Origin: Sphagnum compactum
Lineage: Eukaryota > Bryophyta > Sphagnopsida > Sphagnales
Direction of reading: 5' to 3'
Length of the DNA: 64,000 bases
Assembly: GCA_965153455.1 (NCBI GenBank)
Contig: OZ234493.1
Coordinates: 12,824,213-12,888,212 of the forward strand
This document shows positions 52,851 through 64,000 of the stretch, one piece after another. The translations under genes and the position numbers were made by a program. The notes under the pieces were generated by a model. The model was not told the origin of the DNA, did no database searches, and saw nothing but the letters and a program-made list of their open reading frames with translations. How positions within the stretch are numbered: the first letter of the stretch is position 1; every line of letters begins with the position of its first letter.

Positions 52851-54200
52851 ATTGAGTGAGGTTCATCATTTTATTTTTGGGGGGGGTGAAACTTCAGTAT
52901 TTGGTGACCATAAAAAAAAGCACTGCAAAAAATAAAAAAAATATAAAGGAAAAATGTTCCAAATTCACCATATTTGAAAAAGAAAAACTAAAATCACTAT
53001 ATTAAAACAAGTTCCATAAGTTGTTGCTTACACATAACAAAAGTCCTAAACTTTTTGTAAAAACCCTCCAACAAAATTTAAGATTTGTAATGTATTTGGA
53101 GGAATTGTTAGGTATTTATTGTAGGAAGTTAGTTTTTTCATAGTTCAATATTTATTGTTAGAACCAAGTTCAATCTGAAAATGGTTTAGTATTTATTTAA
53201 TTTATTGTTATTATTATTATTATTATTTTTGTGTTTATGAGGTTATCTCATGGTGTAGTTATATATAGTTTCATTGTGTTGTGTTTTGAGATTTCAAAGC
53301 ACACACAAGGACCAAACTTGTACTTTGTAAGATCTTGAGCTTTGAATTCTTGCAATTTGTAAATGAGCTTTTTTTTAAAAACATAAAAAAATTTAGATGT
53401 ATGTTTTCATGCGTACGACTTTTTTAGTTTCGATAATATGAAAAGCATTAATCTTGAAATGCACAACAAAATGCTTATCAAATATAAAAACTTGCAAAAC
53501 ATTTAAAAATATGAAATGCTCACACTTGTCTTGTGATTTAAAAAAAAATAATGTAGGTTTTAAAAGAAAAATAAAAAAAGGGTAAAAAAAACCATCGATT
53601 TTTACACTATATTATGCCCTCAGCCATGGGTATTATTTGAAATTGAGCTTTGCTTTTGGCTCTACCTCTCATGGGCCCTTTTTATTTTGGTAAATGCTCA
53701 AGGCTTCAAGTGTTTAACCTTACACTAGTTAATGTTCTCTCGGAGGATGATGATGTATCTAAATAGGGACATGGATGGAGGGCCATTCCTGGTTTATTTT
53801 CTTCTCATTCTTGGTGGGCAGAAAGCTGTAGTGTCAGACTCAGTAGAGGGATGGTGTGCAACCGGCAACCTCGGAGCTTTTAAGGCGTCGATTCGCATGG
53901 ATGACGGGACGGATGGACGACAGAACGAATTCAAGGGAAGTTTCATTTTTCATCCCGACATCCTTTACTATATGTAATGTGACTAAATCTTCTTGTGGAT
54001 GATCTTCAACCTCCATTTTTACTTCTTCACAAAGTTGAGAAGAAAAACTCTTTATGATGAAGTTGGATTCAAAAGAATAAAAAATATAAAAAATTAGGAT
54101 TGTGAACAAAGAAAAGGGGGTACTGAATCCAAAGGGTACGAAGGGAGGAAGGAAGGAAGGAAGGAAAGGAGTCCAAAACAAGACGAACATATTTCCGTGT
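52851..54200. other. AT-rich DNA passing into the upstream region of the NTF2-RRM gene
   Basis: No gene recognised. Includes a G-run (52880-52887), TTA repeats (53200-53226) and GGAAGG repeats (54142-54166). CpG content rises from about 53850. Confidence 0.4.
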
Positions 54201-54849
54201 GGATGGTTCTGGCGGCATATTTTAGGGTTACCACAATTCGCCCCCCTTTCTTTCGTACTTTGCGCACTTTCGTAAACTTCGCTCAATTTCTGCCCCCCCG
54301 TGTTGTGCTCTGCTATCGTTCGCGTTCTTCTCGCAAGAGGCCATTGATCCGCGACAAACTCGCAACTCTTGACCTCTTCTCCATCTTTGTCATCATCGTT
54401 TCTCCATTGATCTCCCCCTCTCTCTGTGCTGTCGTGTGCTGTCCGTTACAAGTAGTGGGTTCGGCTATTTTGGTTTTGTTTTTGGGTTTGTATTGTTTTT
54501 TTTTTTTTTCCCCTTTGGTGTTCTCTCTCTCTCTCTCTCTCTCTCTCTAGGTTTTCAGAAAGGGGGGGGTGGGCGGGCGAGGGGTAGGAGCTTTGGTTTC
54601 GGGCACTTTTGTTGTTCTTGGCAGTTCTTTGGGTTTGTTTGGATTTTTAGACCCAGACTGCGATCTGGGGTTGTTTTGTTGGTGGTGGTATTATTCGGAG
54701 GTTTCGGATCTTGTTGTGAGGAGGAGGGCGGCTGCTGCCGCTGACGGGGAAGGGAAGGACGACAGTTTGTGCAAGCCTTTTCCCCTGCGTTTGCAACGGG
54801 AGTAGACGGTAACTTTTCTCTTTTTTGTTTTGGTTGTGGTTGATGGGTA

Positions 54850-54905
<56 letters not shown>

Positions 54906-54976
54906 ATCAACTGGGAGAATGGGTATTATGGGCCATGTTTGTCTGAAAGGTCTCTTGTAGGTTTTTTGCAGGAGCT
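54201..54976 (+). promoter_or_regulatory. promoter and 5' leader of the NTF2-RRM gene, with leader intron
   Basis: CpG-rich sequence with TC repeats (54526-54549) and a GTAA donor-like site at about 54808 (agacgGTAACT); the matching acceptor is the AG at 54970-54971, six bases before the ATG. This suggests a first non-coding exon and a leader intron, which would contain the GA microsatellite. Confidence 0.5.
54853..54901. repeat. (GA)n microsatellite, about 24 repeats
   Basis: Long uninterrupted GA dinucleotide run within the probable leader intron. GA runs bind BBR/BPC factors in plants; function here is unproven. Confidence 0.95.
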
Positions 54977-57900
54977 ATGGCGAATCATCCGGCAAATGCC
55001 GCTGCTGCCATCCCAGCAGCAGCACATGTGGTATGCACTGGGATTCCTGCCCGACTCACATATCATTGCAACTTTTGGGTAGAAGCATCAGATTTGATAA
55101 AAGACAGAACTCTCCTCTCCCACAGTTGGGTTGATGGATCATCCTCCCTTTGACGCTTGGGTATTATCCTTTTATTAGAATAAATGAGCTGAACTTAGTT
55201 GAGGGTTTGGGAGTGCAGGTTGGGAATGCATTTGTGAACCAGTATTATAATGTGCTCCATCAAAGTCCTCAGGTGGTGCATCGGTTTTACACTGATGCCA
55301 GCCTCTTCACCCGAGCTGAGGCTGGTCCTGATGGTGCAGTGGACACAGTAATGACACAAGATGTATGTCTACTTGAACCTGCAACCCGTTTGATTTTCTA
55401 TCAACGAGGTTTCCAATTGCCTCTGCCTATGGTGTCGTGTGATTCATGTTTCTGACACTCTGTATTGCTTGTTGATTATGCAGGAGATCCACAAAAAAGT
55501 TATGTCTTTGGATTATGGGGACTTCAAAGCAGAGATTAAGACCGTGGATTCGCAGGATTCCCTAATGGGGGGTGTTCTTGTGATGGTCAGTGGATCACTT
55601 TCCTGCAAGAGCACTGGCAACAGGAATTTCACCCAGAGTTTTTTCCTGGCCCCACAAGAGAAAGGCTACTTTGTGCTGAATGACATCTTTCGTTATCTTG
55701 ATGAGGCACCACCACCAGTCTCAAAACCAGCTCCTAGTTTGCCAAATGGTGTGCCAGAGCTCCCACGTGCACCAGAGCCAGGTACTTCTCCAAGCTATCA
55801 TGTATCCAAGTACTGTTTGTTGTGAACATTTTAACTAGTGTTGTACTAAGGTTATTTCTTAACTTGTTTTTATGTGGTGTTGTAGCTATTGAAGGACATG
55901 TGGTGGTGGAAATGGAATCAAGGGAGGTTGTATCACCACCATCAATTGACAGTGAGGTCGGAATGGAGGAAAAGGTTGATATCACAGAGCAGGAAGCTTT
56001 AGAAGTACAGGATAATGAACCTGCAGAGGATATAGCCCAGGTTGATATATCGTCACCAAACAATGAGGAGCCTGCTTCCCCACCTGTCCAGATTTACAGC
56101 TCACCTTCACCTACTTCACACCCTCTTGAAGAGGACAGCACCTCAACTGGAGAGAAGCCAAAAGTGTCATATGCCTCTATTGTAAGTTACAGCTATGCCA
56201 GTTCCTTTAGTGTCACAGAGTTATGGAACTACGATGTCCATGTGGATAGCTGAAATGTCTGGTTGGGTGGTTTCATAACAAGTGGACTGTGTCTGGTTTT
56301 GCATCCAGCTACGGTTGAGAAATGCAGGAGGCTCAGCTGCACCTGCATTCCATAGTGCACCCAAAGCTGCACAACCTGCACCAGAAGCTTCAGCTGCTCC
56401 AACAGTCTCTTCATCATCTCCTGCTTCAGGCGATACACATAATACGCTTGATGAAAATGCCCCACATGAGGCTGAAGGTTCATCTCCCATTGTTAAGAGC
56501 AGTCCCCATCAGCAATGTAGTATTATTCAATTTGGAGATAGTGATGTTGGCAGAATCATTGGTCTGCTTTTGTCATTAATGGTAGGTGATGAGGCACCAG
56601 CAAGGCTGCCCTGTAAATGATGTCCTTTTGTCTTTCCATGTGTCTTTGCAGCTGATGGCCATTCAGTGTACATCAAGAATCTGCCAATCAACATAATGCC
56701 AGCTGAGGTTGAGGAGCAATTTGCTCAATTTGGGCCAATCAAGCCTGGAGGTGTTAATGTCAGAAGTCAGAAGGTGGGTTCGAACTCTGGTGTGTGAATA
56801 TACCTATCTGCAAAGATTTTAGTATCTATGAGGTGAAGGTTGCTGACATAATTTCTGTCTGTCATCAGCAAGGTGTATGCTACGCATTTGTGGAGTTTGA
56901 AAGTTCAATCTCCGCTCAAAATGCAATTGAGGTACTCTTGCTCACAGAACTTCATTCCACTTTTGTAGAGGAGTTTGAGAGTGTCTGCCATAGAAAAACA
57001 GTTATGATTGGGGAGCAATCTCAAAAGTGTCAGATTATTTTATTGAATCAGACATGTTTGTTTTCAAGACCAGCTGATATGTTATACCATTATGGTTCTT
57101 CAAAGCCTGTTGTGGGATTCGAGGCTGAGCTCTCAGTGCTTGAAAGTTGGGATTCACATGCAGAATGCAGTTCTTTGTGACAAAAATTGCTGGGTCTTGG
57201 TGCATTGTAGGCTGATGGGTAGTGCTGCATGTCATGCAGGCCTCCCCTGTGTCAATTGGTGGTCGCCCAGCATATGTTGAGGAGAAGAGACCCATGGGAT
57301 CACGAGGTCCAATAGCCTTACCTTGTTATTCTGTCCTCCAACCTAATAGCCTATATCTGAACCATTTTCTGTTATCCAGCATTAACACATACTGAAGAAC
57401 AGTTGAAATTGGTCCATTCTAAAGCAGTCATTGAAATTGTTTTTTTCCTTTCCTGAACTAGGAGAACTGGACTGCGATTGTTTTATTCATTAGACATCGT
57501 ATTGACTTGGTTGTGATTATGCAGAGCAATTGTGTTTCAAATGACAGAAATTTGAAGTCAGAAGATTGTGTCTTTATTCTGTGTGATTCTTGCATAGAGC
57601 AAGCTTGTGGCTCTTGTGTATATTCTTGAGTTGAGTTGCTGACAAACACTGGAAGGGTGGTTTGGGTACACTTAGTTCCGAGACAACGGACGCAGGAGGG
57701 AAGGAACGAGCGTCCTTACCGCAGTGATGGGATTCGAGGACGTGGCTCATATTCTGGCCGCAGTCTAGGACGTGGGTCGGGCCAGGAGCGGGATCGGGAT
57801 ATGTCTAACAGAGGAAGAGCTCCTGGAGCACCTCGTGGAGGATTTCTGGGTGCTAATGTTGTAGGTGGGGCTTCTAATAGCAATGGCATCAATAGTGGTG

Positions 57901-58043
57901 CTGATGCCAACCGCCGTGCTGATGGACAAGGTGGGAATGCAGCTGGGCTAAGGCCTTCCAGGCGTGGTGCTGGTAACCAGCTCCCCCGTAATGGGTCTGG
58001 CTCCTTCCCTCGCAATAGCCCTTCAACACCCACTGCTGTGTAA
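54977..58043 (+). CDS. NTF2-domain and RRM-domain RNA-binding protein (plant G3BP-like)
   Basis: Nine coding exons: 54977-55030, 55219-55362, 55484-55781, 55886-56181, 56309-56516, 56652-56773, 56869-56931, 57240-57306, 57676-58043; GT-AG, phases join, 539 aa. Residues about 19-145 are the NTF2-like domain (VGNAFVNQYYNVLHQSPQVV, RFYTDASLFTR, MSLDYGDFKAEIKTVDSQDS, NFTQSFFLAPQEKGYFVLND). Then an acidic and Ser/Pro/Ala-rich linker. The RRM covers about 335-410: RNP2 VYIKNLPI, the QFAQFGPIKPGGVNVRSQK loop, and RNP1-like GVCYAFVEFESS. The C terminus is rich in Arg-Gly (RGRGSYSGRSLGRGSGQERD, GAPRGGF). This NTF2-linker-RRM-RGG order is that of G3BP proteins, which bind RNA and nucleate stress granules in the cytoplasm. 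The exon 9 acceptor (cttag) is less typical but is the only one that keeps phase. Confidence 0.94.
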
Positions 58044-59459
58044 GGTCAGACAAGATTTTGGAAGGAATTCTCTCATATGTGGAGCAAAAGAAAGTGGCAT
58101 AGAGTAAGGGGTGAGGGGTAGTGGATATGATAGAAGTGGGTATCTCTGGGCTAGGCTACCATGAAAGGACTGCAGCAGCAGCAGCAGCAGCAGTGAACTT
58201 TTGTTTAGCAATTCTTCATTTTCCTTTGGTTTGTCAGGTGATGAGTCACTGATAACAGTGTGTGCATGTGGGAGGTAACAAGGCCTTGGAAGGGGAGCAG
58301 TGTAGGTTGATGCAACATTTTCTTCTGAATTGCAATTTTGCCTAGTAAATGGTTACCCATAGGGTAATCCTACTTTTTTGGAAGATGTGTACTTTGGCTT
58401 TCTAAAATTGAAACAAGGATGTAGCATGTAGGGAAGTCACAATTCGAGACTGGTCAAATCCTTCACAAGTGGGTGCCATGTTGAGTATTTGATATGTAAA
58501 CCTCTACTGGATTTTGTTCTCTTTTCAGGTTATTGCTCTCAGCATTTTCATTTAGTCAGGACTTTTGTTGACCTTCCCGTAAGAATCTACTTCGGAGTTG
58601 GGTGTCAGTCTCATACTGTTTGATTATGTGTTCTAATTCTTTTCTCCCTCCTCTAATCTGAAGAGCTGAGGTAGCTCATCTGTTGACAATAATCCTGGCA
58701 AGTTCAACATTTCAGTGTTGAATAATTATTTATTTTGAAGATTCCATTTTGAGAGATAGACTATTTCAGAATATTCTAAAGTAATCTCTATTTTCCTTCA
58801 CAAAAATTTGAAACTTTCAACATTTTTGAAAATGATATTAAGTGTCAAACAACACATGTTACTGCAGTATTCCAGATTATGCTGAAATTGTAGTCAATAG
58901 TCTGTATTATAGTTTTTAATGCTTTCTAGGTCAGAGTTCTTCACAGCAAATTGCAGGAGCAAATGGACATAAATCATTTGTAGTAAGTTAAGTTTTGTGG
59001 TTTGGATCCTCCCACACAAGGGCAAGTACATTATAAAATTCTTGGGTTATGTAAAAGGCCAATCCAATGCTTTAGTTCTTCATGCTTTATTTTACGATTT
59101 TGTCCACTTATTTTCCAAAGGTGTGTTTAAACCTCTCGTCATGACTTAGCACTAATCTACCATTGTTTTCAAAGTCTTGAAATACACACCTTGCTAGGTA
59201 GTATTGAAATATTTCATAGTTGTTATTTGTTTCTTCCAGAAGCATCAAGAAGTCTAAAGTCATTATGTTGGCTAGCACTTGAGACAGTAATAATTTTATC
59301 TAGCAGACGGATTTTGATATACTTTTTCAGCAAGTGCAAAGATATGCATCACTTGTCAATAGTGACAAAAACAATCAACAATGTACTACACAAGACCTGT
59401 CAATTATTTGACAGAATATCCTAAATTTTGACTTCTCAAGAATGTCTAAATGGTGACCC
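58044..59459. other. convergent intergenic region
   Basis: The 3' UTR of the NTF2-RRM gene starts here; a CAG trinucleotide run lies at 58172-58194. The 3' UTR of the minus-strand exonuclease gene ends somewhere in the right part. No other gene or repeat recognised. Confidence 0.5.
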
Positions 59460-62400
59460 TCAATCCCCTTGCACCATAATTTTCTTTGTTATCTGCAGTG
59501 CCTTAGTCTGCTGAATTCTTCTCATTGGTCCATTGACTGCTTGTGTTTGGACATTACCTCTAGCTCGTTGCTTCCCCCTTGTTTTCTTTGTCAAAGTGCT
59601 GCCTGTAGTCATTGGCGACAATATTCCATCCCCCACCACATGCAATGGTTGTTGGATTATTGTCTCTGAAGATTCTGGACTATCTCCATTTTGGAGATCT
59701 TTCTGTTTTTCCAGTGACATACTTCGTGGTTTCCTTCGGCTTCTCTTTGAAGCAGTTCTGCCCATATTTGACTGTACCATAGACTCATCCCCACCAGCGT
59801 CCAACAATATTTCAATTCCCTCAGTTGATTCAAGGAAGTCTCCATCTTGGAGACCTTCCCTTCCCTCCACCGTTTTGCTCAACTCCTCATCTTGTTCAGC
59901 ACCAGCCTGATTTCTCATGCTTCCTGAAACTAGAGTTTCGGTTCTGATCTCTTCAACACAAGTAGAGCCTTCAATTTCCACGGCCTGATTCCTTGCAGTT
60001 CTCAGCAACACCTCCACATCTTCTGAAACCAAAATACCTGACAGGCCCATTTCAGAGGGATATTCAGCTGCAAAATCCCCAGGAACACTCAACTGTTGTT
60101 TTGAAGGCACATCTGTCCAAGTCTGTAATTGTGATTTTGGGGCCACCTCTTCCACTTCAGTGGGATGGAAAGCATAGACATCATCCTGAGAACTCCCCAG
60201 CACCAAACCAAGAGAATCTTCAAGTTCTTTCACACAGGGCACTTCCGATGGATCCATCAGGTACTGGTCCTCCCAGGAAGGACTAGAATCTTGGTCAGAG
60301 CCACTTCTGCCTTGAGAAATCCCTAACTGTTCTTCTGCAGATTTCTGATACATGTTGCCCTGTGATTCCTTGGCAATGCCCAAGGAATGTTCAAACCCAG
60401 GCCCACTGGGTTCTAGGTCCAAAGATGATTCATTGGGTTGAATAGAGATCAGGCTAGGACACTGTTTTGCAGGTATCAACTCTGGTTTCAAGACAATCTC
60501 CTTCACAGTGAAGGCTCGCTCCAGAAGCTTTATAGCTGGCATCTCAAGGTCCCTTAACACACATGCAAACACATATGCAAGCATATTTACATCCACTGCT
60601 GCTCGGTGCACATTCTTGACAGGTGGGAGGTTATAGACATTGTTGTATAGATGAGACAGAGTACAGTTTTTGACCACACCTGTGTAGAAAACATTTATGT
60701 CAGCACATTCAGATACAGAACAGATACCCTAAGCCTTTGATGAAAAGGTCAGACAAAATGCACATATTTGCAACAAAATATGTTGAAGCAAGCATCTTAC
60801 TTACCTGTTGTCTTTTTCTGTGCCTCTCTTGCAAGAATCAGGGAGTCCACAAAGTACCAATGAGACGGGACTTGCATTGAGCATGCATAGCACTCCTTCA
60901 TGATGAAAGGTACATCGAAACCTCTCCCATTATGTGCAACCAGGATGACTGGCTCATGGCCTTTACGTCGCCCTTCCACAAAGTTCACTATTACTGGCAT
61001 GACTTCCTCCCAACTGGACCCCAGCAAACAACCCTCCAAACATGGTATAGTTTCTCAACAGAGTTTTGGAGCATCATATCTACGGGATTGCAGAGAAAGC
61101 TCCACAATAACACTTTGAAGGCAACCATTCTGTCAGTTCCAGCAAAACCAAACTGAGCATGACAAGAATAGGTGCAGAATAAGTGTCACTGACAAATCTT
61201 GCCTCAAGAAAAATGTGGATATGGGCCATGCTTGAAAGTAATAGAAAGCACCCCCTGGTAGCGAAGTTTTCTAAAGACTCAAAGACAACTGGTTAACGGT
61301 CCCTCGGGCTTACCTTGGAACACCTGCCTGGTTCACCATTTCAGTGGTGATATTGTGAACCTCTGTGCTTCTCTTGGGCACTTCTTGGTTTGGATTCACC
61401 AGTGTTTGCATTGTACTGCATTCTCCACCTGCCAAATCACGGCAAGCAAACTCGAGAATTTTGGTTCCAGACACTAGAAAACCTGTCGTCTCTATGTCGA
61501 AGACAATGACTGTTGGATCCAGAGATGAATCCAGATATATTGAAGAAGTTTCTTCAGTGGAGAAGGTCTGTTCCACTTCACGTTTTAAGGTCTCCTTGCT
61601 ATTGGATTCCTTGCTGATCATCCTCCCCATAAATGGCCTTGTTGCTTCAGGTTGAGGGTCACCATGTGCTGCTTTGGGGTTCTTATCTTGGGTTCTAAAC
61701 TGCTCCTCATTCCAAGCTTCCATATGAGAGGAAGGTCTAGGGCCAGATGGGGAAAAGCTCGCATTCAAAGAGAAAAGTGTGCTGCTATTGCTTATGAGGA
61801 TATTATTGTGCAGTGCTGAAAACTGTCTTCTTAATTGTGAACCCCTCTTTGAAATCCTTGAAAAACTCTGCAAACTTGTGGCTTCATGTTTCTGAAACCC
61901 TAAAACTGCTGCTGCAGGTGAAAAACTCTGTATCCAAGATGGTTGCAGAGTGTTTTGGTGCACAAGTCCAATGTTACCACAGAAACCTAACCCTATATCA
62001 GGACAGGGCCTCTGTCCTGTCTTGCTGATCATGTCGACCCTGAAACTTGTGCACATGCTGCTCATTCCAGGGCACCTAATGCAACAAGGAAAGCTTCTAA
62101 TTGGTAAAAGCTCTATTTCATTGGCACCATATGAAAGATGCAATGGAAAGACCCTCTCATCATTCAACTGAGCCATCTCCTTGCTCATCATAGAAGAGCC
62201 CCCCTGCAAGACAAACTTGCTGGACTTCCGAGGACCTGATGCATTGTAGCCTGTTTTTGGCCATAGTGCTCCAGTCAAGTTCTTCAAGTTACTACGCATG
62301 GCACAATGATGTCTGTTTATTCTCAGAGCACATTCCGAGCTTGTCTGACAGGTTCCTTTTGACCTTGCTTCAGTCTCCCACACCTTATTCTTGTGGTCAC

Positions 62401-62509
62401 CCTCACTAACAGCTTGCATGGCACCATTCCGCAAACTTGCTTGCTGGAAAACTGCCATCCTCTCCACTGCCGAAGCACACCAGTGTTGCGGGAGCCATCT
62501 GTATGTCAT
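59460..62509 (-). CDS. DPD1: DPD1-like DEDDh 3'-5' exonuclease, with long N- and C-terminal extensions
   Basis: Three exons: 62509-61314, 61013-60805, 60679-59460; GT-AG, phases join, 874 aa. The exonuclease fold occupies about residues 330-520: Exo I VIVFDIETTGF (Asp338, Glu340), QTLVNPNQEVP, Exo II VILVAHNGRGFDVPF (Asp432), WYFVDSLILARE, and Exo III VHRAAVDVNMLAYVF (His493, Asp498), so all DEDDh residues are present. DPD1 is a Mg-dependent exonuclease that degrades organelle DNA in pollen and senescing leaves. Arabidopsis DPD1 is about 316 aa; here about 330 residues of Ser-rich sequence precede the domain and about 350 acidic residues follow it in one uninterrupted exon. The N terminus could be a targeting peptide, starting at MTYRWLP or a few residues later at MAVFQQASLRNG. 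Assignment to DPD1 rather than another DnaQ-like plant protein is by motif similarity. Confidence 0.88.
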
Positions 62510-64000
62510 CCTTGCACCTCATTGCCTCCTCTCATTCTGACAGCTAGCTAATTTTGCAATGGTTGATAGAATCCATCAGACATTATTATTTTCCATTGCA
62601 ACAATGCAGAAAGAGTTGAAACTCATTCAGAGCTCTGTACTGTGTCCAGTGCTGCTCATCCACTCCATTTGTCACAGCTGACCCCTACCCAAATAGAGCA
62701 TCAGTTCCACCTGCTCATCAACAAGTGACATCAGGAGACATACAAGTAGACAAGACCACCATGAGGAGAATCATTCAAGTGAAAAATCACATGAAAAAAG
62801 AAAGCAGCTGATGCCCAACAACATACTTGGCTTATTAATGGATGATCTCTTTTTGCCGTTGCAAGCTTCTGCTTCCTTGTTGGAGGTGGACACAATCTGG
62901 AAAACATGCCAAAGACAACAATGGTGAGGATGAGAGTCCTTCACCAAAAAAACCAACATCCCCACTATGACTTCTAACAGAAAGCAAATCAAGGACACAG
63001 AGAGAGATAAGCTATGATACTCAACCAGAGAATTCTTTAGGCAAGAGCTGATCAACTGGATGGGTGTAAAAATTGCAGAGTGTCACAACAACATCCGAAT
63101 CATAAAACCTGCGAAGAATGCACCCAGGACATGTCAGTTGACAGACAGATTTTCTGGAATCTCCTCTCTTATGAAACCATTTTCTGTGTCAGGGTTTTGT
63201 TCTTGACTGCTGCAAAAGGAACAACCTTTGCGGTTTTTAAGCATGCTGGATTTATTGAACTATAACAACATTTCAAAGGATTGAAGAAGAAGACGAAGAA
63301 GACGAAGAAGCCTGACTGAGGGAGTTCGAGACTACAACAAGAACAAAAATCGCTCTCTTCAACAAATGCAAATCTCACGTCTCCTGGTCTCATCAGATCT
63401 TCCTCGTCGTCGTCCCCTCCTCGGTAAGATGCGAGATGTTTTAGACGAAGATGATGTCCAGAGTTGCCGCGGAAGCTCTCACCTTTCGCTTGTTTTCAAC
63501 GCTGATGTGTGTGTGTGTGTGTTTCTGTCTCTCGCCAGAGCAAAGCTTGTGGTAGGGTTTGATCAATTTCCTCGCCTCATTCTTCCACAAAGTTGCTTAT
63601 GACATAAGAGATTTGCAAATATGGATGCATTGCTTGTCAGGACAGCAACTAGCTAACTGATCGAGTGATCCACACCAAATTTGTAGCAGGATGGTTGTTG
63701 GTGCCTTTCTTGATGCCTTCCAGAGTACGGCAAGGGAGCAGAATATACTACTGTAAAGATGTTATGTTCTTGTTCATGTTGTAGCTGCAGCAGCAAGTAA
63801 CCAAAGAAAGAAAGAGGAGGATCAAGTCCACATTATCATTAATTTTTCTTCCTTTTGAGTACTATGGATTGTGCTGATTGTCAAAACCAATCTAAATTCC
63901 AGATATGGATAATGGTTATGGATATGTCAGTCTTCAAGTTTTGGTTGTCCCATCCACCTTAGGTGATGGTTACCACCTGCATTAGGAGTTGAACGATGGG
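62510..64000. other. upstream region of the exonuclease gene; possible 5' leader of a plus-strand gene running out of the window
   Basis: 62510-63070 is probably the leader/promoter of the minus-strand exonuclease gene. Around 63265-63425 the plus strand is rich in GAAGAC repeats and TCGTCGTC, then has a CTCG|GTAAGA donor-like site at 63423. This resembles a non-coding first exon of a divergent gene. A short GT run lies at 63507-63523. No coding exon was recognised before the window ends. Confidence 0.35.

Noticed and set aside
53732-53977. 81-codon plus-strand frame upstream of the NTF2-RRM gene
   Set aside because: No recognised motif, no splice context, and it overlaps another frame on the minus strand.
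57035-57295. Minus-strand 86-codon frame within the NTF2-RRM gene
   Set aside because: Lies antisense to an intron and exon 8 of a well supported plus-strand gene; no homology.

Overview
The window is nuclear DNA of a plant, and a non-flowering land plant fits best. The evidence is intron-rich genes with GT-AG introns, plant-type proteins (mitochondrial NAD-malic enzyme, DPD1-type organelle exonuclease, plant G3BP-like NTF2-RRM protein, nuclear poly(A) polymerase) and scattered TTTAGGG/AACCCT telomere-like motifs. The species cannot be fixed from the sequence; the placement is inference.

Layout. 1.5-5.0 kb (-): TMEM115/rhomboid-like Golgi membrane protein, 8 exons. 5.4-6.2 kb: tetranucleotide tract and a GT-rich minisatellite. 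6.3-12.6 kb: AT-rich and gene-poor, with remains of a broken minus-strand gene at 9.2-9.8 kb and short tandem repeats. 12.62-12.73 kb: near-perfect hairpin. 14.4-20.6 kb (+): NAD-malic enzyme, 19 exons, 627 aa. 22.0-24.0 kb (-): MAM33/p32 mitochondrial matrix protein with a 47-bp minisatellite in an intron. 25.4-31.4 kb (+): nuclear poly(A) polymerase, divergent from MAM33 across a CpG-rich region with a G-box. 33.5-36.1 kb (+): ribosomal protein L5 pseudogene that keeps its introns, followed by a reverse-transcriptase C-terminal fragment. 37-53.7 kb: a long AT-rich tract with an ABC1-kinase/beta-lactamase pseudogene (-, 47.9-51.4 kb), an unidentified reading-frame fragment and degenerate satellites. 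55.0-58.0 kb (+): NTF2-RRM (G3BP-like) protein, 9 coding exons. 59.5-62.5 kb (-): DPD1-like DEDDh exonuclease with unusually long extensions. The last 1.4 kb holds the DPD1 upstream region and perhaps the 5' leader of a gene beyond the window.

The genes are unrelated housekeeping loci, not a pathway cluster. NAD-ME, MAM33 and DPD1 are all organelle-related, but nothing suggests co-regulation. The least expected material is in the AT-rich blocks. Exons of decayed single-copy-type genes are still readable there, and nearly all premature stops could come from one C-to-T change (CAG to TAG, CGA to TGA), as expected from decay of methylated cytosines.

Exon models were read by eye from splice sites, reading phase and remembered family sequence. 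No alignment or database search was run.
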